Of a stretch of DNA of 6,626 nt, positions 1 to 5,831 are shown piece after piece. The first letter of the stretch is position 1; every line of letters begins with the position of its first letter. The notes under the pieces are model-generated. The model worked only from the letters and a program-made list of their open reading frames with translations. It was not told the DNA's origin and did no database searches. Source of the stretch: Actinomycetota bacterium (GTDB taxonomy: Bacteria > Actinomycetota > Coriobacteriia > Coriobacteriales > RUG844). The DNA lies in the NCBI GenBank assembly GCA_013335845.1, contig JAAXUU010000077.1, forward strand, positions 1 through 6,626, in the 5' to 3' direction. Both the position numbers and the translations under genes were made by a program.

Positions 1-460
1 GCCGATATCAGCGCTGCAACCAAAGCGGTGCTCACAGCTACCGATTTCGATAATGTCGTCATAGTCGGAGGTATAGGTGTCGTCTCCCAGGATGTCGAAG
101 GCGACCTAAGCGACATCTTCGGGGCCGACAATGTCGAGCGCTTTTCCGGCGACGATCGCTATCAGACCAGTGCTGAAATCGCTGCATTCGCCACATCGCA
201 CGGGCTCACCTGCGGAAATATCGCCGTAGCTACCGGAGTGAACTTCCCCGATGCTTTGGCCGGTGGCCCGCTCTGCGGCAAGAACGCCTCGGTACTCCTC
301 CTGGTCGACGATACTGTGAAGGGTTTGTTTTGCGCGGATACCATCATCGCTCCAAACAAAAGCAATCTCGTGCAAGCATCTCGTGCAAGCCTATTTCTTG
401 GGCGGCAACAGTGTTTTGGCCCCCACCTTACAGGCTAAGATCATAGTGGCTTCTCTGTAG
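1..460 (+). CDS. CWB2 surface protein, C-terminal part, 5' truncated by the window and frameshifted near its end
   Basis: This is the 3' end of a cell wall binding repeat 2 protein. The frame is open from base 1, so the gene starts outside the window and the internal GTG at 28 is not its start. The visible part holds the end of one CWB2 repeat (NVVIVGGIGVVS) and most of the last repeat (FSGDDRYQTSAEIA, then VNFPDALAGG). CWB2 modules are known to hold proteins non-covalently on the Gram-positive wall, usually as three in tandem. The frame stops at 438 after an atypical tail. In the +1 frame the expected CWB2 ending is intact, AYFLGGNSVLAPTLQ and then AKIIVASL, with a stop at 458-460. A perfect 13-bp duplication at 365-390 causes the shift; removing one copy restores one continuous frame to 460. 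Only the last ~24 residues are altered, so the gene may be a recent pseudogene, a variant allele or still partly functional. The N-terminal domain is not visible. Confidence 0.85.
365..390 (+). repeat. Perfect 13-bp tandem duplication causing a frameshift
   Basis: The unit ATCTCGTGCAAGC occurs twice back to back (365-377 and 378-390) with no mismatch. Thirteen bases is not a multiple of three, so the second copy moves the CWB2 frame by +1. With one copy removed the reading is SNLVQAYFLGGNSV, the normal end of a CWB2 module. The duplication is therefore the derived state. Confidence 0.9.
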
Positions 461-538
461 CCGGGAGCACCGGATGTGCTAGGCAACAGGCTCTAGAGCA
501 GGGTAATATTTCATTTTAGATACGGTGTAACCAAGTCA

Positions 539-567
539 TTGCTTTTGCCATGTCTATTGCACATAAT
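539..567 (+). promoter_or_regulatory. Weak sigma-70-like promoter candidate
   Basis: TTGCTT (539-544) is followed after 17 bp by CATAAT (562-567). The -10 matches the consensus at 5 of 6 bases and the -35 at about half. It would read toward the short ORF at 629 and possibly the gene at 935. It is a pattern match only. Confidence 0.25.
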
Positions 568-628
568 GCGACTAAAGAACAGTGCTTATCATCATGACAA
601 ATCGTAGCCTCGTCGGAAGGGGATTGTT

Positions 629-685
629 ATGGAAAGCATCTTCATAGACCCAGCCTTGTTCGAGGCCGTATCGAATCTCGACTAG
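629..685 (+). CDS. Possible 18-aa ORF with good ribosome binding site, or relic start
   Basis: ATG at 629 is preceded at 6 nt by GGAAGGGG (615-622), a good purine-rich ribosome binding site. It encodes MESIFIDPALFEAVSNLD and then a TAG stop. I recognise no family. After the stop a neighbouring frame reads RVLPAGRYAKPIRIYTP (about 687-737), which could be a broken continuation of a longer ancestral gene. The options are a short leader peptide, the decayed start of a lost gene, or chance. No hydrophobic segment, toxin-like pattern or run of regulatory codons is evident. Confidence 0.22.
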   Translation: MESIFIDPALFEAVSNLD

Positions 686-919
686 AGTACTGCCGGCGGG
701 AAGGTATGCTAAGCCGATAAGGATATATACTCCAGTCCAACTCACTATTTCATAGCCGGCTTAGAATATTCGAAGGTATGTTGATTCGATCTTACTTCGA
801 TGGCTTTGCGTTCACTGATATTCTTTTTCGTTTCTTGGTTTCGTACGGTTGAACGTACAAGCTTTGAAAAGAAAGCGATAGACGTTTCAATCGACTGACA
901 ATATGGATCGGACGAAGCG

Positions 920-931
920 AGGCGGGTGATC
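920..931 (+). promoter_or_regulatory. Ribosome binding site that fixes the start of the first PIG-L/CWB2 gene at 935
   Basis: AGGCGGGTGATC resembles AGGAGGTGATC, the complement of the 16S rRNA 3' end, and is followed by TTC and ATG at 935. An in-frame GTG at 926 lies inside this element, so it is unlikely to be the start. The same arrangement recurs exactly in the second paralogue. Confidence 0.75.
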
Positions 932-934
932 TTC

Positions 935-2932
935 ATGTTCAATCATCCTAATAGATGGTTCACGGTTGGGCTCCTTGTGGTATTGACAGTCCTTTGCATG
1001 AGTCCTGGTGAGGTGCTTGCGACAGACGAAGTACCGGAAGATGTGCCCCTGAGTGTCATTCCCGCGGCAGTAGCGGTACAGGAGGCTCCGGTGGCGACGC
1101 TCGACCTTGGCGAATCCATTGTCCTCGATCTTTCGTTGGTACCTGACGGCGTGAGCATAGCATCCGGCGCATGGATTTCAGAAGACCCGATCATCGCCAC
1201 GGTCGATACCAACGGTACCGTGTTGGCGAAGAACACAGGTGAAACGCAGATCATTTATTTGGCGGATACTGGAGACACACTAGCTGTATATCCCATAGCT
1301 GTCACCGCCGTAGTGGATGCCGCCTACCAGGGGAACATAGGGCCCATTATCGAGGGCTTGGATTTGGAGGGTATCACGAAAGTGATGATCGTCGCACATC
1401 CCGATGACGAGACCCTTTGGGGAGGCGCCCACCTCTATGGGGGAGGGTGGCTTGTCATATGCCTCTCAAACCTGACGACCGACGGTGGGGTCCATGCTCC
1501 CGAATTCGCGAATATCGTCTCGTATTTCGGCTGTAAAGGAATCATACTCGATTATTCCGATAATGATGCTTGGATCGATGCTCCTACGATAGCGTACATC
1601 ACTCAAGACGTTTCGACGGTACTCGGATACCAGGGCATTCAATGGGAGCTGGTGGCAACTCACAACCCGAATGGCGATTATGGACACTCTCACCATAGAT
1701 CGGCGAGCGATATAACCACACGTGTCTACGACAGCATTTTCCCCGGAGAAGACAAGCTCTGGTATTTCGGTAGGTATCTGTATTCACCCGATGCGATTGC
1801 TCAGCTTCCTCCGCTCACACAGGTTGATTCCGATGGTTTAGCGGCGAAGACCTACGCCCTATTCAATATCTACACAAGCCAAAATTTCGTCGTCGACGGT
1901 CTTCTCCATATATTCCCCTATGAGAATTGGGTGAAACGAACCGATTGGAACGGCGATGGTACCCATAGCGCAGACGAGCTTTTCGGTGAGACTAGGTTCG
2001 AAACCGCTGTCGCGGTAGCCGAGGAAGCGTATCCTGACACCGCACAAGGGGTCATCATAGCAACTGCTTACAATTTCCCGGATGCACTCACAGCCTCCTC
2101 TCTCGCGGGCTTACTTGACTACCCGATCCTCTTCACCGACCCAGGCTGGCTCACCCAATCGACGGAGGATGAGATAGTGGCTCTCGGAGCTCAAAAAGTT
2201 ATTATCGTCGGTGGAACCAGTGTCGTATCCGAGGCGGCAGAGGCGGAACTCAAGATGCTCGTCGGTTCTCGGAATGTCGAGCGTATCTCCGGCATAGACC
2301 GCTATGGTACTGCATCGGCCATATATACCTACGGGTCCTTGTCACCGCTAGGCTGGTCTACGACCGCTATCGTCGCCTGTGGCACGAACTTCCCCGACGC
2401 CCTCTCCATCTCGTCTCTGGCTGCGAATGAGCATTTCCCGGTATTCCTTGCACAGGCGAATGGTCTTCTTTCGGCATCGGACGAGGCGATTCTCGCGCGA
2501 GATTTCGATGCGGTTATCATCGTCGGTGGAACGGGAGTCGTCTCTTCGGGTGTCGAGACACAGCTTCAATCCCTCGGCGTCACGGACGTGACCCGACTGG
2601 CCGGGTCTGAGCGCTATGCCACTTCGTGCGAGATAGCGGAGTGGTGCGTGAGCCAAGGCTATCTGTCATGGGATGGTGCCGGCTTTGCGACAGGCATCGA
2701 CTATCCCGATGCATTGGCAGCGGGGGCTCTCCAAGGAAAAAAGAATTCCGTGCTGCTTCTTACGGATCTCAGTGCGCGGGAGGATATAACCATGCAGGTC
2801 GTCCCTGATCTGCGTTATCTCGATCCAAGCTATGCCGCATCGATGGGAAGCGTGTGCTTCTTCGGCGGGTGGGACGTTTTCCAACCACCGCTTCGCACAT
2901 CGATTCTCGCCGCATTGAGCTGGAGCATTTAA
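935..2932 (+). CDS. Secreted PIG-L/LmbE-type deacetylase with Big_2-like domain and three CWB2 wall anchors (copy 1)
   Basis: The product is 665 aa from ATG 935. Residues 1-29 form a signal peptide (hydrophobic core VGLLVVLTVLCM, likely cleavage after VLA). Residues ~49-127 look like a bacterial Ig-like Big_2 domain (WISEDPIIATVDTNGTV). Residues ~145-325 form a PIG-L/LmbE domain with AHPDDE at 154-159 and GHSHH at 250-254. By analogy with MshB, H155, D158 and H254 are zinc ligands and D157 is the general base. An EF-hand-like loop DWNGDGTHSADE occupies 337-348. Three CWB2 repeats follow, opening near 351 (GETRFETA), 451 (GIDRYGTA) and 555 (GSERYATS), with FPDAL or YPDAL and IIVGG motifs. I infer an extracellular, wall-tethered, zinc-dependent N-deacetylase; the substrate is unknown. 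The position usually Arg in the family (R187 in copy 2) is His187 here, so activity or specificity may differ. The gene is monocistronic, with a strong terminator 30 nt downstream. Confidence 0.92.
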   Translation: MFNHPNRWFTVGLLVVLTVLCMSPGEVLATDEVPEDVPLSVIPAAVAVQEAPVATLDLGESIVLDLSLVPDGVSIASGAWISEDPIIATVDTNGTVLAKNTGETQIIYLADTGDTLAVYPIAVTAVVDAAYQGNIGPIIEGLDLEGITKVMIVAHPDDETLWGGAHLYGGGWLVICLSNLTTDGGVHAPEFANIVSYFGCKGIILDYSDNDAWIDAPTIAYITQDVSTVLGYQGIQWELVATHNPNGDYGHSHHRSASDITTRVYDSIFPGEDKLWYFGRYLYSPDAIAQLPPLTQVDSDGLAAKTYALFNIYTSQNFVVDGLLHIFPYENWVKRTDWNGDGTHSADELFGETRFETAVAVAEEAYPDTAQGVIIATAYNFPDALTASSLAGLLDYPILFTDPGWLTQSTEDEIVALGAQKVIIVGGTSVVSEAAEAELKMLVGSRNVERISGIDRYGTASAIYTYGSLSPLGWSTTAIVACGTNFPDALSISSLAANEHFPVFLAQANGLLSASDEAILARDFDAVIIVGGTGVVSSGVETQLQSLGVTDVTRLAGSERYATSCEIAEWCVSQGYLSWDGAGFATGIDYPDALAAGALQGKKNSVLLLTDLSAREDITMQVVPDLRYLDPSYAASMGSVCFFGGWDVFQPPLRTSILAALSWSI

Positions 2933-2962
2933 CAGCTTGAACCAGATAACCCGACTACAATC

Positions 2963-2999
2963 AAAGGATCTTCTCCGAAGCATCGGAGGAGATCCTTTT
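2963..2999 (+). terminator. Strong intrinsic terminator after copy 1
   Basis: A 15-bp stem pairs 2963-2977 with 2984-2998, with one G-U pair, and closes a 6-nt loop AAGCAT. The 3' arm runs into TTTT. It begins 30 nt after the stop of the first PIG-L/CWB2 gene and should separate the two paralogues into different transcripts. The short T tract is its only weakness. Confidence 0.88.
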
Positions 3000-3013
3000 G
3001 CGAGGCTTGCCGT

Positions 3014-3043
3014 TTGGTTTCGTGCTCCGGTGAATGATATACT
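3014..3043 (+). promoter_or_regulatory. Candidate distal promoter for copy 2
   Basis: TTGGTT (3014-3019) is followed after 18 bp by TATACT (3038-3043), with TG one base upstream of the -10 (extended -10). The same -35 hexamer and spacing occur in the promoter before mscL. It lies just past the terminator and would give a leader of about 200 nt that includes the inverted repeat at 3121-3163. Confidence 0.4.
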
Positions 3044-3120
3044 CGGCATCCTGTTCAAATGATCGGGCACCAAGAAATCCGAGTCGGCATAATCTCAAAA
3101 TGGCTTCCTCAGCAGGTGAT

Positions 3121-3163
3121 TTGTTGGGGAACTGGCACGTAGCAAGGCTCGATGCCCCAACAA
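3121..3163. promoter_or_regulatory. 9-bp inverted repeat upstream of copy 2, candidate operator or leader hairpin
   Basis: TTGTTGGGG (3121-3129) and CCCCAACAA (3155-3163) are perfect inverted repeats separated by 25 bp. An interlocking second inverted repeat, GCACGT (3135-3140) with ACGTGC (3166-3171), overlaps the extended -10 at 3169-3177. If transcription starts at the proximal promoter this is an operator-like site over the -35 region. If it starts at the distal promoter it is an RNA hairpin with two mutually exclusive folds. No T tract follows, so it is not a terminator. It has no counterpart in front of copy 1. Confidence 0.45.
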
Positions 3164-3168
3164 CAACG

Positions 3169-3177
3169 TGCTAGAAT
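3169..3177 (+). promoter_or_regulatory. Candidate proximal extended -10 promoter for copy 2
   Basis: TGCTAGAAT is an extended -10 element (TG, one base, TAGAAT). The -35 at 17 bp spacing is poor, as is common for extended -10 promoters. Transcription would start near 3184, giving a leader of about 68 nt ahead of the ATG at 3252. Confidence 0.4.
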
Positions 3178-3240
3178 GATAGTCAAATAGTGGCGAGATT
3201 GCTTCAATCGATTAGCGTTGTGGATTAGATGAGACCAATG

Positions 3241-3248
3241 AGGTGATC
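3241..3248 (+). promoter_or_regulatory. Ribosome binding site that fixes the start of copy 2 at 3252
   Basis: AGGTGATC matches the complement of the 16S 3' end exactly, with AGG 8 nt before the ATG at 3252. The in-frame GTG at 3243 is part of this element and so is an unlikely start. Confidence 0.8.
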
Positions 3249-3251
3249 TTC

Positions 3252-5243
3252 ATGTTCAATCATCTGTATCGACCGTTTAGAATCGGGTTCCTCGTACTAA
3301 CGGCAGCTCTTTGTATGAGTCCGGGCAGGGCGTTCGCGCTAGATGAAGCTCCGGAAGTTGTACCTTCGAGCGCGGTTCCTCAAGTATCGATGACGCAAGA
3401 GGTATCGGCTGTGACGCTCGACCTCGGTGAGTCGATCGATCTAGATTTATCGCTTGTAGCTGACGGCGTGAATCTAGCCTCCGGTGCATGGATATCCGAA
3501 GACCCTACCATCGCAACGGTCGATGCAAACGGCATCGCGCTAGCAAAGGACACCGGTGAAACACGAATCCTATATCAGACGGACACAGGAGATACGCTGG
3601 CTGTATACCCCATTGTCGTCACTTCCATTGTGGACGCTGCCTATCAAGGGAACATCAAGCCTATCCTCGATGGGATGGATTTGAGTGGCATTACGAAAGT
3701 GATGATCGTCGCTCATCCCGATGACGAGACACTTTGGGGGGGCGCTCACCTTTCCGAGGGAGGATGGCTCGTCATATGCCTTTCGAATTTGACGACCGAT
3801 GACGGCACGCGAGCCGCTGAGTTCGTCAAAGCCATGAATGCCCTCGGTGTAAAAGGAATCATACTGGATTACCTTGATATCGACGCATGGACAGATAATG
3901 CCACGCTGGCCAACATCACCCAAGACATCACAACCGTGCTCGGTTACCACGACATCCAGTGGGAACGGGTTGCAACCCACAACCCGAATGGTGAGTACGG
4001 ACATGCACACCATAGGTCGACATGTGAGATAACGATGCGTGTCTACAACAGTATTTTCCCCGGCGAAGATAATCTCTACTATTTCGGCAGGTACTATTAT
4101 TCGCTGAATGCGATTGCCGCCCTGCCGCCCCTCGCACAGGTTGATTCGGGCGATTTGATTCTCAAAACCCACATTTTGGAGGACATCTATGTGAGTCAAG
4201 ATTTCTTCAATCCCGGTCTGTTTCATATGTTTCCCTATGAGAATTGGGTGAAGCGGACCGATTGGAACGATGATGGAGTCCATAGTGTCGATGAGCTTTT
4301 TGGCGAGACCCGGTTCGAAACCGCTGTCGCTATCGCCGAGGAAGCGTATCCTGACACCGCCCAGGGAGTCATCATCGCAACTGCTAACAATTTCCCGGAT
4401 GCACTCACGGCCTCCTCTCTCGCGGGCTTGCTCGACTATCCGATCCTCTTCACCGATCAAGGGTGGCTGAGTCAAGCGACCGCGGATGAGATAAAAGCCC
4501 TTGGAGCGAAAAAAGCTATCATCGTCGGTGGTATCGGCGTTATTTCCGGGGCGGTCGAGGCTGAGCTGAAGGTGCTTGTCGGAGCATCGAACGTAAAGCG
4601 TGTCTACGGTGTCGACCGTTATGGCACAGCTACGGAGATATATTCCTATGGTTCCTCACTGCCGGTAGGGTGGTCTACGACCGCTATCGTCGCCTGTGGT
4701 ACGAACTTCCCCGACGCTCTCTCTATTTCGTCATTGGCTGTAAAGGAGCACTTCCCGATATTCCTCGCCCAAGATGATGGCTTGCTATCCGATTCGAACA
4801 AGGCTATCATCTCGCGGGATTTCGACTCGGTTATCATCGTTGGCGGGACAGACGTCGTTTCTTCGGGTGTCGAAACGGAGTTACTTGCCCTCGGAGTAAC
4901 GGATGTGATCCGTCTAGCCGGTTCTGATCGTTATGTGACTTCATGTGAAATAGCGGAATGGTGTGTGGGTCAAGGCTATCTCTCATGGAATTGTGCCGGA
5001 TTCGCGACCGGTATCGACTACCCCGATGCCCTGACAGCGGGCGTGCTTCAAGGAAAGGACGGAGCGGTTACGCTTCTTGCCGATGTTGATGCCGAGGAGG
5101 GCATGACTGTCATCCCTGTTTTACGTTCACTTGATTCAGAAGACTTGGGCATGATGACCAAGGTACGTTTCTTCGGAGGCCTTGGCGTGGTGGCCCCGTC
5201 ACTTCGGAGCTCCGTTCTGGCTGCTTTGGTTTGGGGTATCTAG
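3252..5243 (+). CDS. Secreted PIG-L/LmbE-type deacetylase with Big_2-like domain and three CWB2 wall anchors (copy 2)
   Basis: The product is 663 aa and is the tandem paralogue of the preceding gene. A hand count gives about 74% identity over the first ~600 residues with no gap; the last ~50 residues differ more and are two shorter. Signal peptide: residues 1-29, with FAL-DE at the likely cleavage site. The Big_2-like domain follows at ~49-127. The PIG-L domain has AHPDDE at 154-159 and GHAHH at 250-254, giving predicted zinc ligands H155, D158 and H254 and general base D157. R187 in GTRAAEF keeps the Arg typical of the family, which copy 1 lacks, so this copy looks the more canonical enzyme. 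The EF-hand-like loop DWNDDGVHSVDE lies at 337-348. CWB2 repeats open near 351, 451 and 555. I infer a wall-tethered zinc N-deacetylase on an extracellular N-acetyl-sugar or glycopolymer. No terminator separates it from mscL, so some read-through is possible. Confidence 0.92.
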   Translation: MFNHLYRPFRIGFLVLTAALCMSPGRAFALDEAPEVVPSSAVPQVSMTQEVSAVTLDLGESIDLDLSLVADGVNLASGAWISEDPTIATVDANGIALAKDTGETRILYQTDTGDTLAVYPIVVTSIVDAAYQGNIKPILDGMDLSGITKVMIVAHPDDETLWGGAHLSEGGWLVICLSNLTTDDGTRAAEFVKAMNALGVKGIILDYLDIDAWTDNATLANITQDITTVLGYHDIQWERVATHNPNGEYGHAHHRSTCEITMRVYNSIFPGEDNLYYFGRYYYSLNAIAALPPLAQVDSGDLILKTHILEDIYVSQDFFNPGLFHMFPYENWVKRTDWNDDGVHSVDELFGETRFETAVAIAEEAYPDTAQGVIIATANNFPDALTASSLAGLLDYPILFTDQGWLSQATADEIKALGAKKAIIVGGIGVISGAVEAELKVLVGASNVKRVYGVDRYGTATEIYSYGSSLPVGWSTTAIVACGTNFPDALSISSLAVKEHFPIFLAQDDGLLSDSNKAIISRDFDSVIIVGGTDVVSSGVETELLALGVTDVIRLAGSDRYVTSCEIAEWCVGQGYLSWNCAGFATGIDYPDALTAGVLQGKDGAVTLLADVDAEEGMTVIPVLRSLDSEDLGMMTKVRFFGGLGVVAPSLRSSVLAALVWGI

Positions 5244-5255
5244 GTTTGCTATAAT
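5226..5255 (+). promoter_or_regulatory. mscL promoter, overlapping the 3' end of copy 2
   Basis: TATAAT (5250-5255) is a consensus -10 with an upstream TG (TGCTATAAT, extended -10). TTGGTT (5226-5231) lies 18 bp upstream inside the last codons of the preceding gene. Transcription would begin near 5262, about 38 nt before the mscL ATG at 5300. Confidence 0.72.
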
Positions 5256-5299
5256 GCGGTTAAGGTACACTAAAGATTCGAGCGAAGGGATTGTGCCAC

Positions 5300-5716
5300 A
5301 TGAAAAAGTTCTTTAGTGAGTTCAAGGAATTCGCGACTCGTGGAAGCGCCATGGATTTGGCTGTAGGCGTTATCGTAGGTGCTGCCTTCACGGCGATTAT
5401 CACTGCATTGGTGAATAACATCCTGATGCCGATCATCGGGATCATCATCGGCGGTGTCGACTTCTCTGTGCTGGCTGTTACCGTCGGTACGGGCGAACAT
5501 GCAGCAGTGCTTGCCTATGGCAGTTTTATCTCGGCGATAGTGAATTTCGTGTTGATCATGCTCGTCTTGTTCATTTTGATAAAGTCGCTGAACAATCTCC
5601 GCGATACTGTTAAAAAGAAGGAGACTCCGGTAGAGCCGAGGGTATGCCCTTATTGCAAGCAAGAGGTCGCCGAGGGCGCAACACGCTGCCATCATTGCAC
5701 CTCTGAGCTGAGCTGA
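5300..5716 (+). CDS. mscL: Large-conductance mechanosensitive channel MscL with C-terminal zinc ribbon
   Basis: MscL forms a homopentameric membrane pore that opens under high membrane tension and releases solutes after osmotic downshock. The product is 138 aa, close to the 136 aa of the E. coli protein. The N-terminal amphipathic segment (KKFFSEFKEFATRG) leads into TM1 (about 15-44, DLAVGVIVGAAFTAII). L20 and V24 match the hydrophobic gate residues L19 and V23 of E. coli. A short periplasmic loop follows, then TM2 (about 73-97, FISAIVNFVLIMLVLFILI). The usual C-terminal helix is replaced by a zinc ribbon with CPYC (C116, C119) and CHHC (C130, C133), a variant seen in some Gram-positive MscLs. 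The start is ATG 5300, with AAGGGA 9 nt upstream. An in-frame TTG at 5291 would only add three residues and has no ribosome binding site at suitable spacing. The gene has its own promoter. Confidence 0.95.
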   Translation: MKKFFSEFKEFATRGSAMDLAVGVIVGAAFTAIITALVNNILMPIIGIIIGGVDFSVLAVTVGTGEHAAVLAYGSFISAIVNFVLIMLVLFILIKSLNNLRDTVKKKETPVEPRVCPYCKQEVAEGATRCHHCTSELS

Positions 5717-5831
5717 TGTTCCAAACTACCGAACACGTGGGAACCGGATGCAATTCCTTTAGTTTTCTTGGGAACAACTCTGTCGATATCGCACTCCGCT
5801 GACTACGCACTCTACTAACGCTGAGGTATGC
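5717..5831. other. mscL-ygbA spacer
   Basis: There is a short imperfect stem (GGAA at 5740-5743 with TTCC near 5755) followed by the T-rich stretch TTTAGTTTTCTT. It could act as a weak terminator for mscL, but the stem is too short to call with confidence. CACGTG at 5734-5739 is palindromic. I see no clear promoter for ygbA and no NsrR- or FNR-type palindrome. Confidence 0.3.

Larger units (their letters stand above)
461..934. other. Gene-poor spacer between CWB2 genes
   Basis: No convincing full-length gene lies here. Visible structure includes a small hairpin AGCAC-CGGAT-GTGCT at 466-480 just after the CWB2 stop, without a T tract and so a poor terminator. There is a perfect palindrome GCTCTAGAGC at 490-499. 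An 8-bp inverted repeat CTAAGCCG/CGGCTTAG spans 709-716 and 757-764. GAAGGTATG occurs as a direct repeat at 700-708 and 772-780. GTACG/CGTAC lies at 843-847 and 854-858. A possible 18-codon ORF and a possible relic of a longer gene are listed separately. From 886 onward the sequence is colinear with the leader of the downstream paralogue. I see no clear -35/-10 pair directly in front of the gene at 935. Confidence 0.6.
886..5243 (+). repeat. Tandem gene duplication with a 2317-bp period
   Basis: Sequence from about 886 aligns with sequence from about 3203 at a constant offset of 2317 bp. This covers the 49-nt leader (starting TTCAATCGA in both), the ribosome binding site, and ~600 codons without any insertion or deletion. 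Homology fades upstream of 886/3203 and the 3' ends drift after about residue 612. The spacers and promoters are not shared, so each copy has its own control region. Confidence 0.85.

Noticed and set aside
466..480. Hairpin AGCAC-CGGAT-GTGCT as terminator of the first CWB2 gene
   Set aside because: The stem is only 5 bp and no T tract follows.
926..934. GTG at 926 (and GTG at 3243) as start codons of the two paralogues
   Set aside because: Both lie inside the Shine-Dalgarno element itself. The ATG 9 nt downstream has correct spacing and begins a normal signal peptide.
2933..3251. Riboswitch or T-box leader before copy 2
   Set aside because: I see no conserved riboswitch core or T-box sequence, and the inverted repeat is not followed by a terminator. 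Only the operator or leader-hairpin reading is kept.
3570..4475. Long open frame on the minus strand opposite copy 2 (about 300 codons)
   Set aside because: It lies wholly antisense to a gene with clear signal peptide, PIG-L and CWB2 motifs. Its translation shows no recognisable domain, and the matching frame is not kept open opposite copy 1.
5291..5299. TTG at 5291 as mscL start
   Set aside because: AAGGGA ends directly before it, leaving no spacing. ATG 5300 has 9-nt spacing and gives the usual MscL N-terminus.
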